Assembly: GCF_032397745.1 (NCBI RefSeq)
Contig: NZ_CP135921.1
Location: 8,792,501 to 8,856,500, forward strand
Source of the DNA: Bradyrhizobium prioriisuperbiae
GTDB lineage: Bacteria; Pseudomonadota; Alphaproteobacteria; Rhizobiales; Xanthobacteraceae
Direction of reading: 5' to 3'
Length of the DNA stretch: 64,000 bases
Positions 42,906 to 51,902 of this stretch are shown piece by piece. Made by a program: the position numbers and the translations under genes. The notes beneath the pieces are model-generated. The model worked only from the letters and a program-made list of their open reading frames with translations. It was not told where the DNA came from and ran no database searches. The first letter of the stretch is position 1. Every line of letters begins with the position of its first letter.

Positions 42906-44291
42906 TCAATGCCGTCGCAAAACAATCATCTTCTCCTGGCTCATTTCTCTCATCGTGAAGGGAATGCCGCCGATGCCATAACCCGACTGCCGATGACCGG
43001 CGAACGGCATCCAGTCCACCCGGAAGGCCGTATGGTCGTTGATCATCACCGCGGATCCGGCAAGCCGCTCCGCCGCACGCAGCGCCTGATCGATGTCTTG
43101 CGAGAAGATGCTGGCCTGGAATGCCACCGGCAGGCTGTTGGCAATCTCGATGGCCTGATCCAGCTCCCTGAATTTGTAAACGCAGGTCAGCGGACCAAAC
43201 ACCTCTTCCCGTGACACCTTCGCATCCAGGCTCGGGCCACGCAGGATCGCGGGGGCCAGCGTCGTCTGCGAGAGCCGTTCGCCGCCGACAACCAGTTGCG
43301 CGTCGCCGGCCACGGCTTCGCTGATCCAGGACGCGACCCGATCCGCTTCCCGCGGCTGGATCAGCGGACCGACATCTGTCTGCGGAGATTGCGGATCGCC
43401 GACATGCAGAGCTTTCACCGCCGCGGCAAAACGCTCGACAAACTGGCTCTCGATATCCTCGTGAACAAAGATGCGCTGGGTCGACACGCACACCTGTCCT
43501 GCATGGTAATAGCCGCCCTTGACCAGCAGCGGCACGATCCGCTCGATATCGGCACTGCGATCGACAATGGCCGGTGCGGCGCCACCATGCTCCAGCGCGG
43601 ACCGCGTGCCGGGCGCCAGCATGCTGTGCAGCCGCCAGCCGACCTTGCCCGACCCGATGAAACTGAGGAACGAAACACGCGGGTCCGTCGCCAGACGTTC
43701 CGCCAGGTCGACCTGCGCGGGCACGAAACTCTGGCACCAGGGCTCCGGCAGCCCCGCCTCCCGGACAAGCTTGACGAACTCCAGGCAGCACAACGGCGTC
43801 GCGGAGGCCGGCTTGACAATGACCGGGCATCCCACCGCGATCGCAGGCGCGACCTGATGAACAATCAGATTGAGCGGATGGTTGAACGCCGAAATGGCGA
43901 AAACGACGCCGATCGGCTCCTTGGTGGTGAAGGCCCACCGGCCGTCGCTCGCCGCGGTCAGCGCCATCGGAATTTCGCGGCCGCTGAAATTGCGCAATTC
44001 ATCGGCAGCGTTGCCGACACCGTCAATGGCGCGGTCCACTTCGACGCGCGCGTCGGTGATGGGCTTGCCGCCCTCCTCCGCAATCAAATGACTAAAATGG
44101 TCGCGTCGCTCTCGCACCAGCTCCGCCAGCCGGCGCAGGATCTCAATGCGCTGGAACGGCTTCAACCAGCCGCCGCGATTGCGGAACGCACGCTCGGCCG
44201 CGCTCAATTTCAGTTCGAGCGCGGCGGCGTCATCGGTGGCAATTTCGGTGACAGGTGATCTGTCGAAGGCACGCACGACCGTCAGCATCAC
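42906..44291 (-). CDS. NAD(P)+-dependent aldehyde dehydrogenase
   Basis: The 461-residue enzyme has the catalytic glutamate loop ALEHGGAAPAIVD and nucleophile cysteine in AGQVCVSTQRIFVHED, plus the NAD loop FIGSGKVGWRL. It resembles the phosphonoacetaldehyde or lactaldehyde/glyceraldehyde group. It lies 42 bases upstream of the alcohol dehydrogenase, the usual partner for alcohol to acid oxidation. Confidence 0.9.
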   Translation of the reverse strand: MMLTVVRAFDRSPVTEIATDDAAALELKLSAAERAFRNRGGWLKPFQRIEILRRLAELVRERRDHFSHLIAEEGGKPITDARVEVDRAIDGVGNAADELRNFSGREIPMALTAASDGRWAFTTKEPIGVVFAISAFNHPLNLIVHQVAPAIAVGCPVIVKPASATPLCCLEFVKLVREAGLPEPWCQSFVPAQVDLAERLATDPRVSFLSFIGSGKVGWRLHSMLAPGTRSALEHGGAAPAIVDRSADIERIVPLLVKGGYYHAGQVCVSTQRIFVHEDIESQFVERFAAAVKALHVGDPQSPQTDVGPLIQPREADRVASWISEAVAGDAQLVVGGERLSQTTLAPAILRGPSLDAKVSREEVFGPLTCVYKFRELDQAIEIANSLPVAFQASIFSQDIDQALRAAERLAGSAVMINDHTAFRVDWMPFAGHRQSGYGIGGIPFTMREMSQEKMIVLRRH

Positions 44292-44316
44292 TCAGCCCTC
44301 CGAACCGACGATCCGC

Positions 44317-45969
44317 TCAAGTCCCGGGTGCTACGGGCAAGCGGGCACGCAGCTCATCGACAAGGACGCGCATATTCTCGGAATAGTCGATCGGCACCGC
44401 GATCAGATGAACGCCGCCGCTGTTGAACGCATTCTCCAGCGTCGGGATGAAGTCGTCCAGCTTCTCGACCCGTGCCCCCTTGGCCCCGTAGGACTCCGCA
44501 TACTTGACAAAATCCGGGTTGCCGAAGGTAAGGCCGAAGTCCGGGAAATTATCCACTGCCTGCTTCCAGCGGATCATGCCGTAGGCGCTGTCGTCGAGGA
44601 TCAGCACGACCAGGTTCAGCTTGAGTCGGACGGCCGTCTCCATCTCCTGGCTGTTCATCATGAACCCGCCATCGCCGCACACCGCCATGACGCGGCGCTT
44701 GGGATAGAGCATCGCCGCCATCATTGCCGAAGGCAGCCCGGCGCCCATGGTAGCGAGCGCGTTGTCGAGCAGCAGCGTGTTGGCGACGAAGGTGCGGTAG
44801 TTGCGCGCGAACCAAATCTTGTACATGCCGTTGTCAAGCGCGACGATGCCATCACTGGGAATGACCTGGCGCACATCGTGCACCAGCCGCTGCGGCGTCG
44901 GCGGCCAGCGGTCCTCGGTGTTGCGATCGGCGATCCGGCTCAGGATGCCGTCGCGCAGCGACAGCAGCGCGCCGGCGCGTGGCAGCTTGCCCTCGACACG
45001 GTCGGCCAGCAACTCCAGGCTGGGTCCGACATCGCCGACCACTTCGGCATCCGGAAAATACACCTGCTCCACGTTCGCCGGGGTGTAGCTGACATGGATC
45101 ACCTTCGGTCCGTTCGGCCCCATGATGAAGGGCGGCTTCTCGATGGTGTCATGGCCGATAGCGATGATGAGATCGGCCTTGTCGACCGCCTCATGCACAT
45201 AGTCGCGCTCCGACAGCGCCGCGGTGCCCATGTAGAGATTGGTGCCACCGGGCACGGTGCCCTTGCCCATTTGCGTGGTGAAAAACGGAATGCCGGTGCG
45301 GCGCACGAAGCCGGCCAGCCCGAACGTCGAGCGCGGACGGCTGGCGGCGGCGCCAAGCATGATCAGGGGACGCTCGGCGCGCATGATCATCTCGGCGGCG
45401 CGATCGAGCGCGGCGCGGTGGGCCACCGGAATCTCGATCGGATGGATCGGTACCATCGGCACGTCCGCCACCTCCTCACCGGCGATATCCTCCGGCAGTT
45501 CCAGATGCACCGGACCCGGGCGCTCTTCCATCGCCACCCGGAACGCGTCGCGCACCAGGGTGGGAATGCTGGCAGCGCTGACGATCTGCCGCGACAGTTT
45601 GGTCAGCGGCTTCATCGACGCGATGACGTCGACGATCTGGAAACGCGCCTGGCGGCTGCTCATGATCGCCTTCTGGCCGGTGATCATCAGCATCGGCATG
45701 GCGCCGAGATGGGCATAGGCAGCGCCAGTGGAAAAATTCAGCGCGCCGGGGCCAAGCGTTGAAATGCAGACGCCGGGCTTGCCGGTGAGCCGGCCATGGG
45801 TGGCTGCCATGAACGCAGCGGCCTGCTCGTGGCGCGTCAGCACCAGCTCGATCTTGGAGTTGCGCAGCGATTCGACGACGTCGAGATTTTCCTCCCCCGG
45901 CACGCCGAAGATGCGGTCGACGCCTTCATTTTCCAGCGCTGCAACGAGCAGATCGGAGCCCTTGGTCAT
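44317..45969 (-). CDS. Acetolactate-synthase-like thiamine diphosphate enzyme
   Basis: The 550-residue protein has the ThDP-activating glutamate in RHEQAAAFMAA, the GRLTGKPGVCISTLGPG motif and a GDGGFMMNSQEMETAVRLK...D metal/ThDP motif. The length and absence of a neighbouring small subunit are closer to catabolic AlsS-type enzymes than to biosynthetic IlvB. It could condense pyruvate, or a related 2-oxo acid, or decarboxylate one. Confidence 0.88.
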   Translation of the reverse strand: MTKGSDLLVAALENEGVDRIFGVPGEENLDVVESLRNSKIELVLTRHEQAAAFMAATHGRLTGKPGVCISTLGPGALNFSTGAAYAHLGAMPMLMITGQKAIMSSRQARFQIVDVIASMKPLTKLSRQIVSAASIPTLVRDAFRVAMEERPGPVHLELPEDIAGEEVADVPMVPIHPIEIPVAHRAALDRAAEMIMRAERPLIMLGAAASRPRSTFGLAGFVRRTGIPFFTTQMGKGTVPGGTNLYMGTAALSERDYVHEAVDKADLIIAIGHDTIEKPPFIMGPNGPKVIHVSYTPANVEQVYFPDAEVVGDVGPSLELLADRVEGKLPRAGALLSLRDGILSRIADRNTEDRWPPTPQRLVHDVRQVIPSDGIVALDNGMYKIWFARNYRTFVANTLLLDNALATMGAGLPSAMMAAMLYPKRRVMAVCGDGGFMMNSQEMETAVRLKLNLVVLILDDSAYGMIRWKQAVDNFPDFGLTFGNPDFVKYAESYGAKGARVEKLDDFIPTLENAFNSGGVHLIAVPIDYSENMRVLVDELRARLPVAPGT

Positions 45970-46022
45970 TCTGAAGTCCTCTTGCTAGGTCGTCATCGAT
46001 CGGTGAATTGGAATAAGTGTCG

Positions 46023-47066
46023 TCATCCGTTCGCCAGCCGCTTGATGATGGCGGCCGCGAAATCGTTGGTGCTTGCCTTGCCGCCGATATCACCGGTGCG
46101 CACGCCGTCGACTTTCAGGGTCTGGTCGACGGCGGTCTGCAGTCGTGCGGCGAGATCGGCCCTGTCGACATGTTTCAGCATCAGACAGGTAGCCAACAGC
46201 AAGGCGAGCGGGTTGGCAATGCCCTTGCCCGCGATGTCGGGTGCCGAGCCATGAACCGCCTCGAAGATCGCGGCCTTCTCGCCGATGTTCGCGCCGGGCG
46301 CCATGCCGAGGCCGCCGACCAGCCCCGACATCTGGTCGGACAGGATATCGCCGAACAGATTGGTGGTGACGATGACGTCGAACTGCCAGGGATTCATCAC
46401 CAACTGCATGGCGCAGGCATCGACGATCCGGTCGTCCATTACGACCCGCCCCTCGTATTCTTTCGCCATCTCGCGCCCGACTTCGAGGAAAATGCCGGTG
46501 AGCGCCTTCAGCACGTTGGCCTTGTGCACGACAGTGACTTTCTTGCGCCCATGGCTCAGGGCGTATTCAAACGCATAACGAATGATGCGCTTGGCCCCGG
46601 CGCGGGTGTTGACCCCCGACGAAATCGCCACCGCATGCGGATCGTCGCCGACTTCGATGTAATGCTCGAACGCCACATAGAGGCCTTCGAGATTCTCGCG
46701 GATCAGAACCAGGTCGATATCGTCGTAACGCTGGCCCGGAATCATGGTGCGGACCGGGCGCAGATTGGCATACAGATGAAATTCCTCACGCAGCCGCACG
46801 TTCACCGAGCGGAATCCGCCGCCCACGGGCGTGGTCAGCGGTCCCTTCAGCGCAAGTTGTGTGCGGCGGATGCTGTCGATCAGCGCTCCAGGCAACGGAT
46901 CGCCGGCGCTCTTGATTCCGGCCAAGCCGCCCTGCTGCACATCCCAGGCGAATGGCGCACCGAGCACGTCGAGGATGCGGACGACCGCGTCCATGATTTC
47001 CGGGCCGATGCCATCGCCGGGAATCAGCGTTGCCGGGATTTTGTTCTCGATGTTTGCGAAGACCAT
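46023..47066 (-). CDS. Isocitrate/isopropylmalate dehydrogenase-family enzyme
   Basis: The 347-residue beta-decarboxylating dehydrogenase has GDGIGPEI, GPLTTPVGGGFRSVNVRLR (substrate-phosphate/hydroxyacid loop as in NAD-isocitrate dehydrogenases), LRPVRTMIPG and NLFGDILSDQMSGLVGGLG (metal ligands). It may act on isocitrate, tartrate, homoisocitrate or another 2-hydroxyacid. An 8-base gap from a GGAGAG site supports the ATG at 47066. Confidence 0.88.
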   Translation of the reverse strand: MVFANIENKIPATLIPGDGIGPEIMDAVVRILDVLGAPFAWDVQQGGLAGIKSAGDPLPGALIDSIRRTQLALKGPLTTPVGGGFRSVNVRLREEFHLYANLRPVRTMIPGQRYDDIDLVLIRENLEGLYVAFEHYIEVGDDPHAVAISSGVNTRAGAKRIIRYAFEYALSHGRKKVTVVHKANVLKALTGIFLEVGREMAKEYEGRVVMDDRIVDACAMQLVMNPWQFDVIVTTNLFGDILSDQMSGLVGGLGMAPGANIGEKAAIFEAVHGSAPDIAGKGIANPLALLLATCLMLKHVDRADLAARLQTAVDQTLKVDGVRTGDIGGKASTNDFAAAIIKRLANG

Positions 47067-47126
47067 GGCGGCAATCTCTCCGTGGCTGGACGATAATCGT
47101 TTGCGGGACTTAAGTTGCGTGAACGT

Positions 47127-48452
47127 TCAATGGACGGCTTCCAGACTTGCGGCAGGCTCCCGCCGCTGGCCGCGACCGAGCAGCATCACAAGAATGCATC
47201 CGGCAGCCGACAGCCCGGCGAGCGGCAGCAGGCCCAGCGCGTAGCTGCCCGTGGCGTCCTTGATGGCGCCGAGGAGGTAGCTGCCGAAGAACCCGCCAAG
47301 ATTTCCGATCGCATTGACCTGGGCGATCGCCGCCGCGGCGACGCCTGCCGACATCCATTCCGTCGCCAGCGCCCAGAACGGGCCCTTGACGATGTAGGTC
47401 GCGGTGACCGCGACGCAGAGCACAAGGATAGTCGCGGACAGCGAGTCGACCAGCGGCGCGACAGCGAGGCTGCCGGCGAGCAGAAACAACGGCAACGCCG
47501 TATGCCAGCGGCGTTCCTGCGACCGGTCGGAACTGCGTCCCCACAGGATCATCAGCACCGATGCGACGCCGAACGGAATGGAGTTCAGCAATCCCGTCTG
47601 CATGTTGGTCAGGCCGAACGACTTGATGATCTGCGGCTGCCACAATGACAGGCATTGGCTGGCGCCGGACGCACCCGCATAGATCAGCGATGCTGCCAGC
47701 ACGTATTTGTTGGACATCACCTGCCAGAGCGACAGATGCTTCGCCGTCGCCTTGGGCGATGAATTCTCGTCGGCGAGACGGCTCGCCAGCCATTGCCGTT
47801 GGGGATCGCTCAGCCAGCGCGCGCTCGCCGGCCCGTCGGCGAGGTAAAAGAACGAGATCACGCCCAGGATGATGGCCGGAATAGCCTCCAGCACGAACAT
47901 CCACTGCCAGCCATGAAAACCGAGCGCACCATCGAGCTGCAGCAGCGCCGCCGAAATTGGCGAGCCGAAAAAGCTCGAGAGCGGGATCGCTACCATGAAC
48001 AGCGCGACGATGCGGCCACGATACTTCGCTGGGAACCAGTAGGTCAGGTACAGAATCACGCCAGGGAAGAAGCCCGCTTCCGCAGCGCCCAGCAGCAGGC
48101 GAACAGCATAAAACGAATAAGGACCGACCACGAGCGCCATGCAGGCCGCGACAATGCCCCAAGAGATCATGATCCGCGCGATCCAGAGCCGCGCGCCCAC
48201 CTTGGCCATTGCCAGATTGCTCGGCACCTCGCACAGCACATAGGTGATGTAGAACAGGCCGCCGCCGAGCCCGAACGCGGCGGCGGACAAGCCGATGTCA
48301 TGGTTCATCTGCAGCGCGGCGAAGCCCGCATTGACGCGATCGACAAACGCGATGAAGTAGCAAAGCATCAGGAACGGAATGATGCGCCAGGTCACCCGCC
48401 GCATGGTTTCGACTTCCAGGGGCGACGTTTCCGCTGTGGCAAGGGTTGCCAT
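47127..48452 (-). CDS. MFS anion/carboxylate transporter (ACS family)
   Basis: The 441-residue, 12-helix protein has the phthalate/hexuronate-permease segments FIAFVDRVNAGFAALQMN and YVLCEVPSNLAMAKVGARLW. It should import an organic anion by cation symport. The ATG at 48452 has GAGGA 10 bases upstream; a TTG at 48461 is possible. It sits between the 2HCT carrier and the dehydrogenase, so two carriers serve one operon. Confidence 0.88.
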   Translation of the reverse strand: MATLATAETSPLEVETMRRVTWRIIPFLMLCYFIAFVDRVNAGFAALQMNHDIGLSAAAFGLGGGLFYITYVLCEVPSNLAMAKVGARLWIARIMISWGIVAACMALVVGPYSFYAVRLLLGAAEAGFFPGVILYLTYWFPAKYRGRIVALFMVAIPLSSFFGSPISAALLQLDGALGFHGWQWMFVLEAIPAIILGVISFFYLADGPASARWLSDPQRQWLASRLADENSSPKATAKHLSLWQVMSNKYVLAASLIYAGASGASQCLSLWQPQIIKSFGLTNMQTGLLNSIPFGVASVLMILWGRSSDRSQERRWHTALPLFLLAGSLAVAPLVDSLSATILVLCVAVTATYIVKGPFWALATEWMSAGVAAAAIAQVNAIGNLGGFFGSYLLGAIKDATGSYALGLLPLAGLSAAGCILVMLLGRGQRREPAASLEAVH

Positions 48453-48526
48453 GATCTGCAAATCCTCGAAGAAGTTTGAGAACGCCAGGAGGCGGATCGC
48501 GAGATCCGTCCGCCGGCGTCAGGGGG

Positions 48527-49927
48527 TCATCTGAAGTAGCCGAGGATGATCAGCACGGCGGTGACCGTGATGGCGCCTCCGATACGGGTCGCGATCTGGG
48601 CGAACGGCATCAGCTGCATGCGGTTGGCGGCGGTCAGGATCGCGACGTCACCGGTGCCGCCCTGCCCGCTGTGGCAGGCGTTCACGATCGCGGTCTCGAT
48701 CGGATACATGCCCATGAAGCGACCGACGAAGAAGCCGGTCACCATGATGGTCACGACCGTCGAGACAATGGTGATGATGTTGGCGATATGAAACGCCGCC
48801 ACCAGCTTGTCCCACGGCGTCAAAGCGACGCCGATCGCGAACAGCAGCGGATAGGTCATGGTGGTGCGCACGAAATCGAACACCACAAGACCGCCCTGCT
48901 GTAATTGCGGCGAGACCGCGCGGGTCAGTTTGGCCAGCACCGCCAGAAACAGCATGGCCACCGGCGCCGGCAGCCCGAACAGATGGTGACAGATCACACC
49001 GAGCAGATAGAGCGTGATCGCCGTGAGCCCGGCGGCCGCGATCACCGACACGCCGACATGGCCGACGCCTTGTTCCTTGCCGTCTTCCTCACGCACCGCC
49101 TGGATGTCGATCTCGCCCTCCTTGAGCGGCTGCAGCCGCCCTTCACCGGTGAGATGGGGATACTTTTTGCCGACGAAATTCAGCAAGCCGGAGAGCAGGA
49201 TCGCGGTCAGGCTGCCGAGCATCACCGGGGGCAGGACCTGGGCGAACACCTCGCCCTGGGGCACGCCGGTCAAGGCTGCGTAGCCGATCGACAGCGGGAT
49301 GGCGCCCTCGCCGACCCCGCCGGCCATGATCGGTACCACCACGTAGAAGAAGGTGTGATGGGTGCCGAGCCCGAGTGCGGTACCGACGGCGGTGCCGACA
49401 ATGGCGGCGGCGATCGAGCCAATCACCAGCGGCGCGAAAATCTTGACAAAACCCTTGATCAGCACGTCGCGATCCATCGCGAAAATGCTGCCGACGATAA
49501 TCGAGGCGATGAAGAGATAGAGGAAGTTGGTGGCCTTGGTGAAGTCGACGATCGAACGTTCGATCTGGGCTGGGATCAAATGATAATAGGCCAGCGCCGA
49601 GGGAATGAAGGTCGCAAAGATCGCACCGGCGCCGATGCTGCGCAGGATCGGAGTGCGTTTGCCGATCTCGGCACAGGTGAAGCCGCCCAGCACCAGGACC
49701 GCGATCATGGTCGGGCCGTCGGACTTGACCTCGCCGGTCAAGACCAGCGTGGCAACGAGAATGACCAGAACAATATAGATCGGGAGGGGGATGATTCCGA
49801 CGCGGAAGTCCACCAGCTTCCACCACCGCTCCGGCCAGAACCGCGACGACGGCTTGTCAAGAGAATCCGGAGTCGATTGAAGATCACCCGCCCGTGTCGG
49901 GATTGCGCCCGCATCATGTGCCGACAT
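48527..49927 (-). CDS. 2-hydroxycarboxylate transporter (2HCT/CitS family)
   Basis: The 466-residue carrier has about 11 helices and the paired re-entrant GGxG motifs of 2HCT transporters: IMAGGVGEGAIPLSIGY and HSGQGGTGDVAIL. Members import citrate, malate or lactate with sodium or protons. The ATG at 49927 follows AGGGGA. It heads the minus-strand catabolic/PHA series. This family is better known from Gammaproteobacteria and Firmicutes. Confidence 0.9.
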   Translation of the reverse strand: MSAHDAGAIPTRAGDLQSTPDSLDKPSSRFWPERWWKLVDFRVGIIPLPIYIVLVILVATLVLTGEVKSDGPTMIAVLVLGGFTCAEIGKRTPILRSIGAGAIFATFIPSALAYYHLIPAQIERSIVDFTKATNFLYLFIASIIVGSIFAMDRDVLIKGFVKIFAPLVIGSIAAAIVGTAVGTALGLGTHHTFFYVVVPIMAGGVGEGAIPLSIGYAALTGVPQGEVFAQVLPPVMLGSLTAILLSGLLNFVGKKYPHLTGEGRLQPLKEGEIDIQAVREEDGKEQGVGHVGVSVIAAAGLTAITLYLLGVICHHLFGLPAPVAMLFLAVLAKLTRAVSPQLQQGGLVVFDFVRTTMTYPLLFAIGVALTPWDKLVAAFHIANIITIVSTVVTIMVTGFFVGRFMGMYPIETAIVNACHSGQGGTGDVAILTAANRMQLMPFAQIATRIGGAITVTAVLIILGYFR

Positions 49928-50036
49928 GTCGTTTCCCCTGATGTTTTTAAGCGGAAGGCCGGTCACGCGCGGGCTGCCTGAACGGCAGGAATGCTGACCC
50001 TTCCATCTCTATTTAGACGCCACGATAGATCGGCTT

Positions 50037-50054
50037 ACCTGTCACTAACCTGTC
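50037..50054. promoter_or_regulatory. Direct-repeat box of OmpR/PhoB type
   Basis: ACCTGTC is repeated exactly with a 4-base gap (ACCTGTC-ACTA-ACCTGTC, 11-base period), the 7-4-7 pattern bound by OmpR/PhoB-family response regulators. It lies about 110 bases before the 2HCT start and after the binding-protein gene, so it probably binds the TctD-like regulator encoded at 51237. Confidence 0.55.
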
Positions 50055-50082
50055 GCGCCGGCTAACCGAAGTTTATCAGGTC

Positions 50083-51165
50083 TCATTGTCCCTGGAGCGT
50101 CTTCTTCCATTGCGCCAGAAACCGGTTTCGCTTGGCCCGGTCGAGGTATGTCAACAGATCGATGTTGAGTGCAATCGGCCGCAGCGACTTTGCGACCCGA
50201 TCGGGGACGGCCGGCTGAATATCGGTGCGCACCGAACTCAGGGAATGCCCGGCCAGTTGTGCCTGCCCCGCGCGGGACAGCAGATAATCCATGAACCGCC
50301 GGGCCGCGGCGGGGTGCAGCGCGGAGCGGGGAATCAAGGCAATGCGCGACATCAGCAGGGTGTAATCGGCGGGAAAGACGATGCCGAGATCCGGATCCTG
50401 CTTGGCACGTTCAAGCGCATAGGCGCCGAGCACGTTGTATGCCAGGACGAATTCACCTGTGATCACACGATCGATCATCGGGTTGGACGACGTATAGAGT
50501 TTCACGCCGGCCCGCCCGAGCGCGGACACGAGCTTCCATGTCAGCGGCGTGATGCGGACATCCTGGGTGATGAACAGCAATCCCGTTCCGCTGAGTTCCG
50601 GATCGTAAGTCGCGATCCGGCCTTGGAAGACAGCGGGGTGATCGGTCAGGACCTGCAGCAGCCCGGCGCGGTCCTTCGGCACCATGTCGTCGCGCAGCAA
50701 CCGTTTATTATAGACCATCACCACCGGTTCGGTGGTGATGCCATAAGCGATGTCCTTCCACTGCGCCCAGGCCGGAATGCTGTCGGCCTCCGCGGAGCGA
50801 TATTCCGATGCAAAGCCGTCATTGGCGAGCTTGATCTGCAGGTCCATCGCCGAGCTCCAGACCAGATCGATCGGGTCTTTCGCGTCGGCCGGCCCGGCCA
50901 CGCCGTCGAACAGGCTGGTCGACAGGGTCTTGGAATAACGAACGGTGACGTCCGGATTGAGTTTCATGAACCCGGCGATCAGGTCCGCGGCCTCGGGACT
51001 GTTGGTTGTCGATTTGACGAAAAGATCGACCTTCGCCGCAGCCCCGGACTCGCTCGCGTTTTCAGCCGCCGCGCAGCCTGCCACGAACACGCAGGCGAAA
51101 ACGAAGGCGCGGGCGATGGTGCGATACATCAATGCAGCTGGATTCCGTGATCCGATGGACGACAT
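50083..51165 (-). CDS. Periplasmic (lipo)protein of ABC substrate-binding type, possible sensor
   Basis: This 360-residue type II-like binding protein has a signal segment with a lipobox-like FVAGC and KVDLFVKSTTNSPEAADLIAGF, DPIDLVWSSAMDLQ, VMVYNK and SGTGLLFITQD segments, as in iron/thiosulfate-type binding proteins. No ABC membrane or ATPase genes accompany it. It is divergent from TctD/TctE-like genes, suggesting it presents ligand to the histidine kinase. Start could be 51165 or 51129. Confidence 0.75.
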   Translation of the reverse strand: MSSIGSRNPAALMYRTIARAFVFACVFVAGCAAAENASESGAAAKVDLFVKSTTNSPEAADLIAGFMKLNPDVTVRYSKTLSTSLFDGVAGPADAKDPIDLVWSSAMDLQIKLANDGFASEYRSAEADSIPAWAQWKDIAYGITTEPVVMVYNKRLLRDDMVPKDRAGLLQVLTDHPAVFQGRIATYDPELSGTGLLFITQDVRITPLTWKLVSALGRAGVKLYTSSNPMIDRVITGEFVLAYNVLGAYALERAKQDPDLGIVFPADYTLLMSRIALIPRSALHPAAARRFMDYLLSRAGQAQLAGHSLSSVRTDIQPAVPDRVAKSLRPIALNIDLLTYLDRAKRNRFLAQWKKTLQGQ

Positions 51166-51181
51166 CAGGCTTTTGACCTAA

Positions 51182-51206
51182 CGGTAAATTTGAACGTACA
51201 TTACCG
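51182..51206. promoter_or_regulatory. Inverted repeat between binding protein and response regulator
   Basis: CGGTAA and TTACCG, separated by 13 bases, lie in the short AT-rich gap between the two divergent genes. It is a possible regulatory site for one or both, but no factor can be assigned. Confidence 0.35.
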
Positions 51207-51236
51207 ACTTGGCAATGGTGCAGTGCGGCGACCGTC

Positions 51237-51902
51237 TTGCGAATTCTCATCATCGAAGATGACTTCTCTCTGGTGGCCGGCCTGAAGAAGGCGCTGGCGC
51301 CGGCGGGCATTGCGGTCGACCACGAAGCCAGCGGCGCGGGCGGAATCGAGATCGCGCCGTCGGAAGCCTATTCGCTGATCGTGCTCGACCTCGCACTGCC
51401 GGACATGTCGGGCGAAGAGGTGCTCAGCCGGCTGCGCGGCCGCGGATCGGACGTGCCGATCCTGATCCTGACCGCACAAGACGCTGTGGCCGAGAAGGTC
51501 AAATGCCTGAATCTCGGCGCCGACGACTATCTGACCAAGCCATTCGATCTCCACGAATTCGAAGCGCGGGTGAAGGCACTGGCACGGCGCGGCAAGGGGC
51601 GGCCCGCTCCGGTTCTCAAATGCGGCTCCCTGGTGTTCGAGACTTCGACGGCGACGGCCAGTGTTCGTGACATCCCGTTGTCACTGCGCCGGCGCGAAGC
51701 CGCCGTTCTCGCTATCCTGATGTCCCATTCCGGCAAGCTGGTGCGCAAGGATCGACTGATCTCCGAGGTGTTCGGCTTCGACGAGCCGGTCGCGCCAAAT
51801 GCGATCGAGCTCTACGTCGCGCGCCTGCGCCAGAAACTCGGACCGGATGGCCCGCCGATCCGGACCATTCGCGGACTTGGCTATCTGCTGGAGGAGAGGT
51901 GA
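51237..51902 (+). CDS. OmpR/PhoB-family response regulator (TctD-like)
   Basis: The 221-residue regulator has a receiver with acidic pocket ED (7-9), phospho-acceptor D51 (IVLDLALPDMSG), T79 and K101, then a winged-helix DNA-binding domain (LSLRRREAAVLAILMSHSG...LRQKLG). It starts with TTG at 51237; the receiver reads directly from MRILIIEDD. It overlaps the kinase gene by 4 bases. The TctDE pair regulates tricarboxylate uptake in other bacteria; here the adjacent 2HCT carrier is the likely target. Confidence 0.92.
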   Translation: MRILIIEDDFSLVAGLKKALAPAGIAVDHEASGAGGIEIAPSEAYSLIVLDLALPDMSGEEVLSRLRGRGSDVPILILTAQDAVAEKVKCLNLGADDYLTKPFDLHEFEARVKALARRGKGRPAPVLKCGSLVFETSTATASVRDIPLSLRRREAAVLAILMSHSGKLVRKDRLISEVFGFDEPVAPNAIELYVARLRQKLGPDGPPIRTIRGLGYLLEER

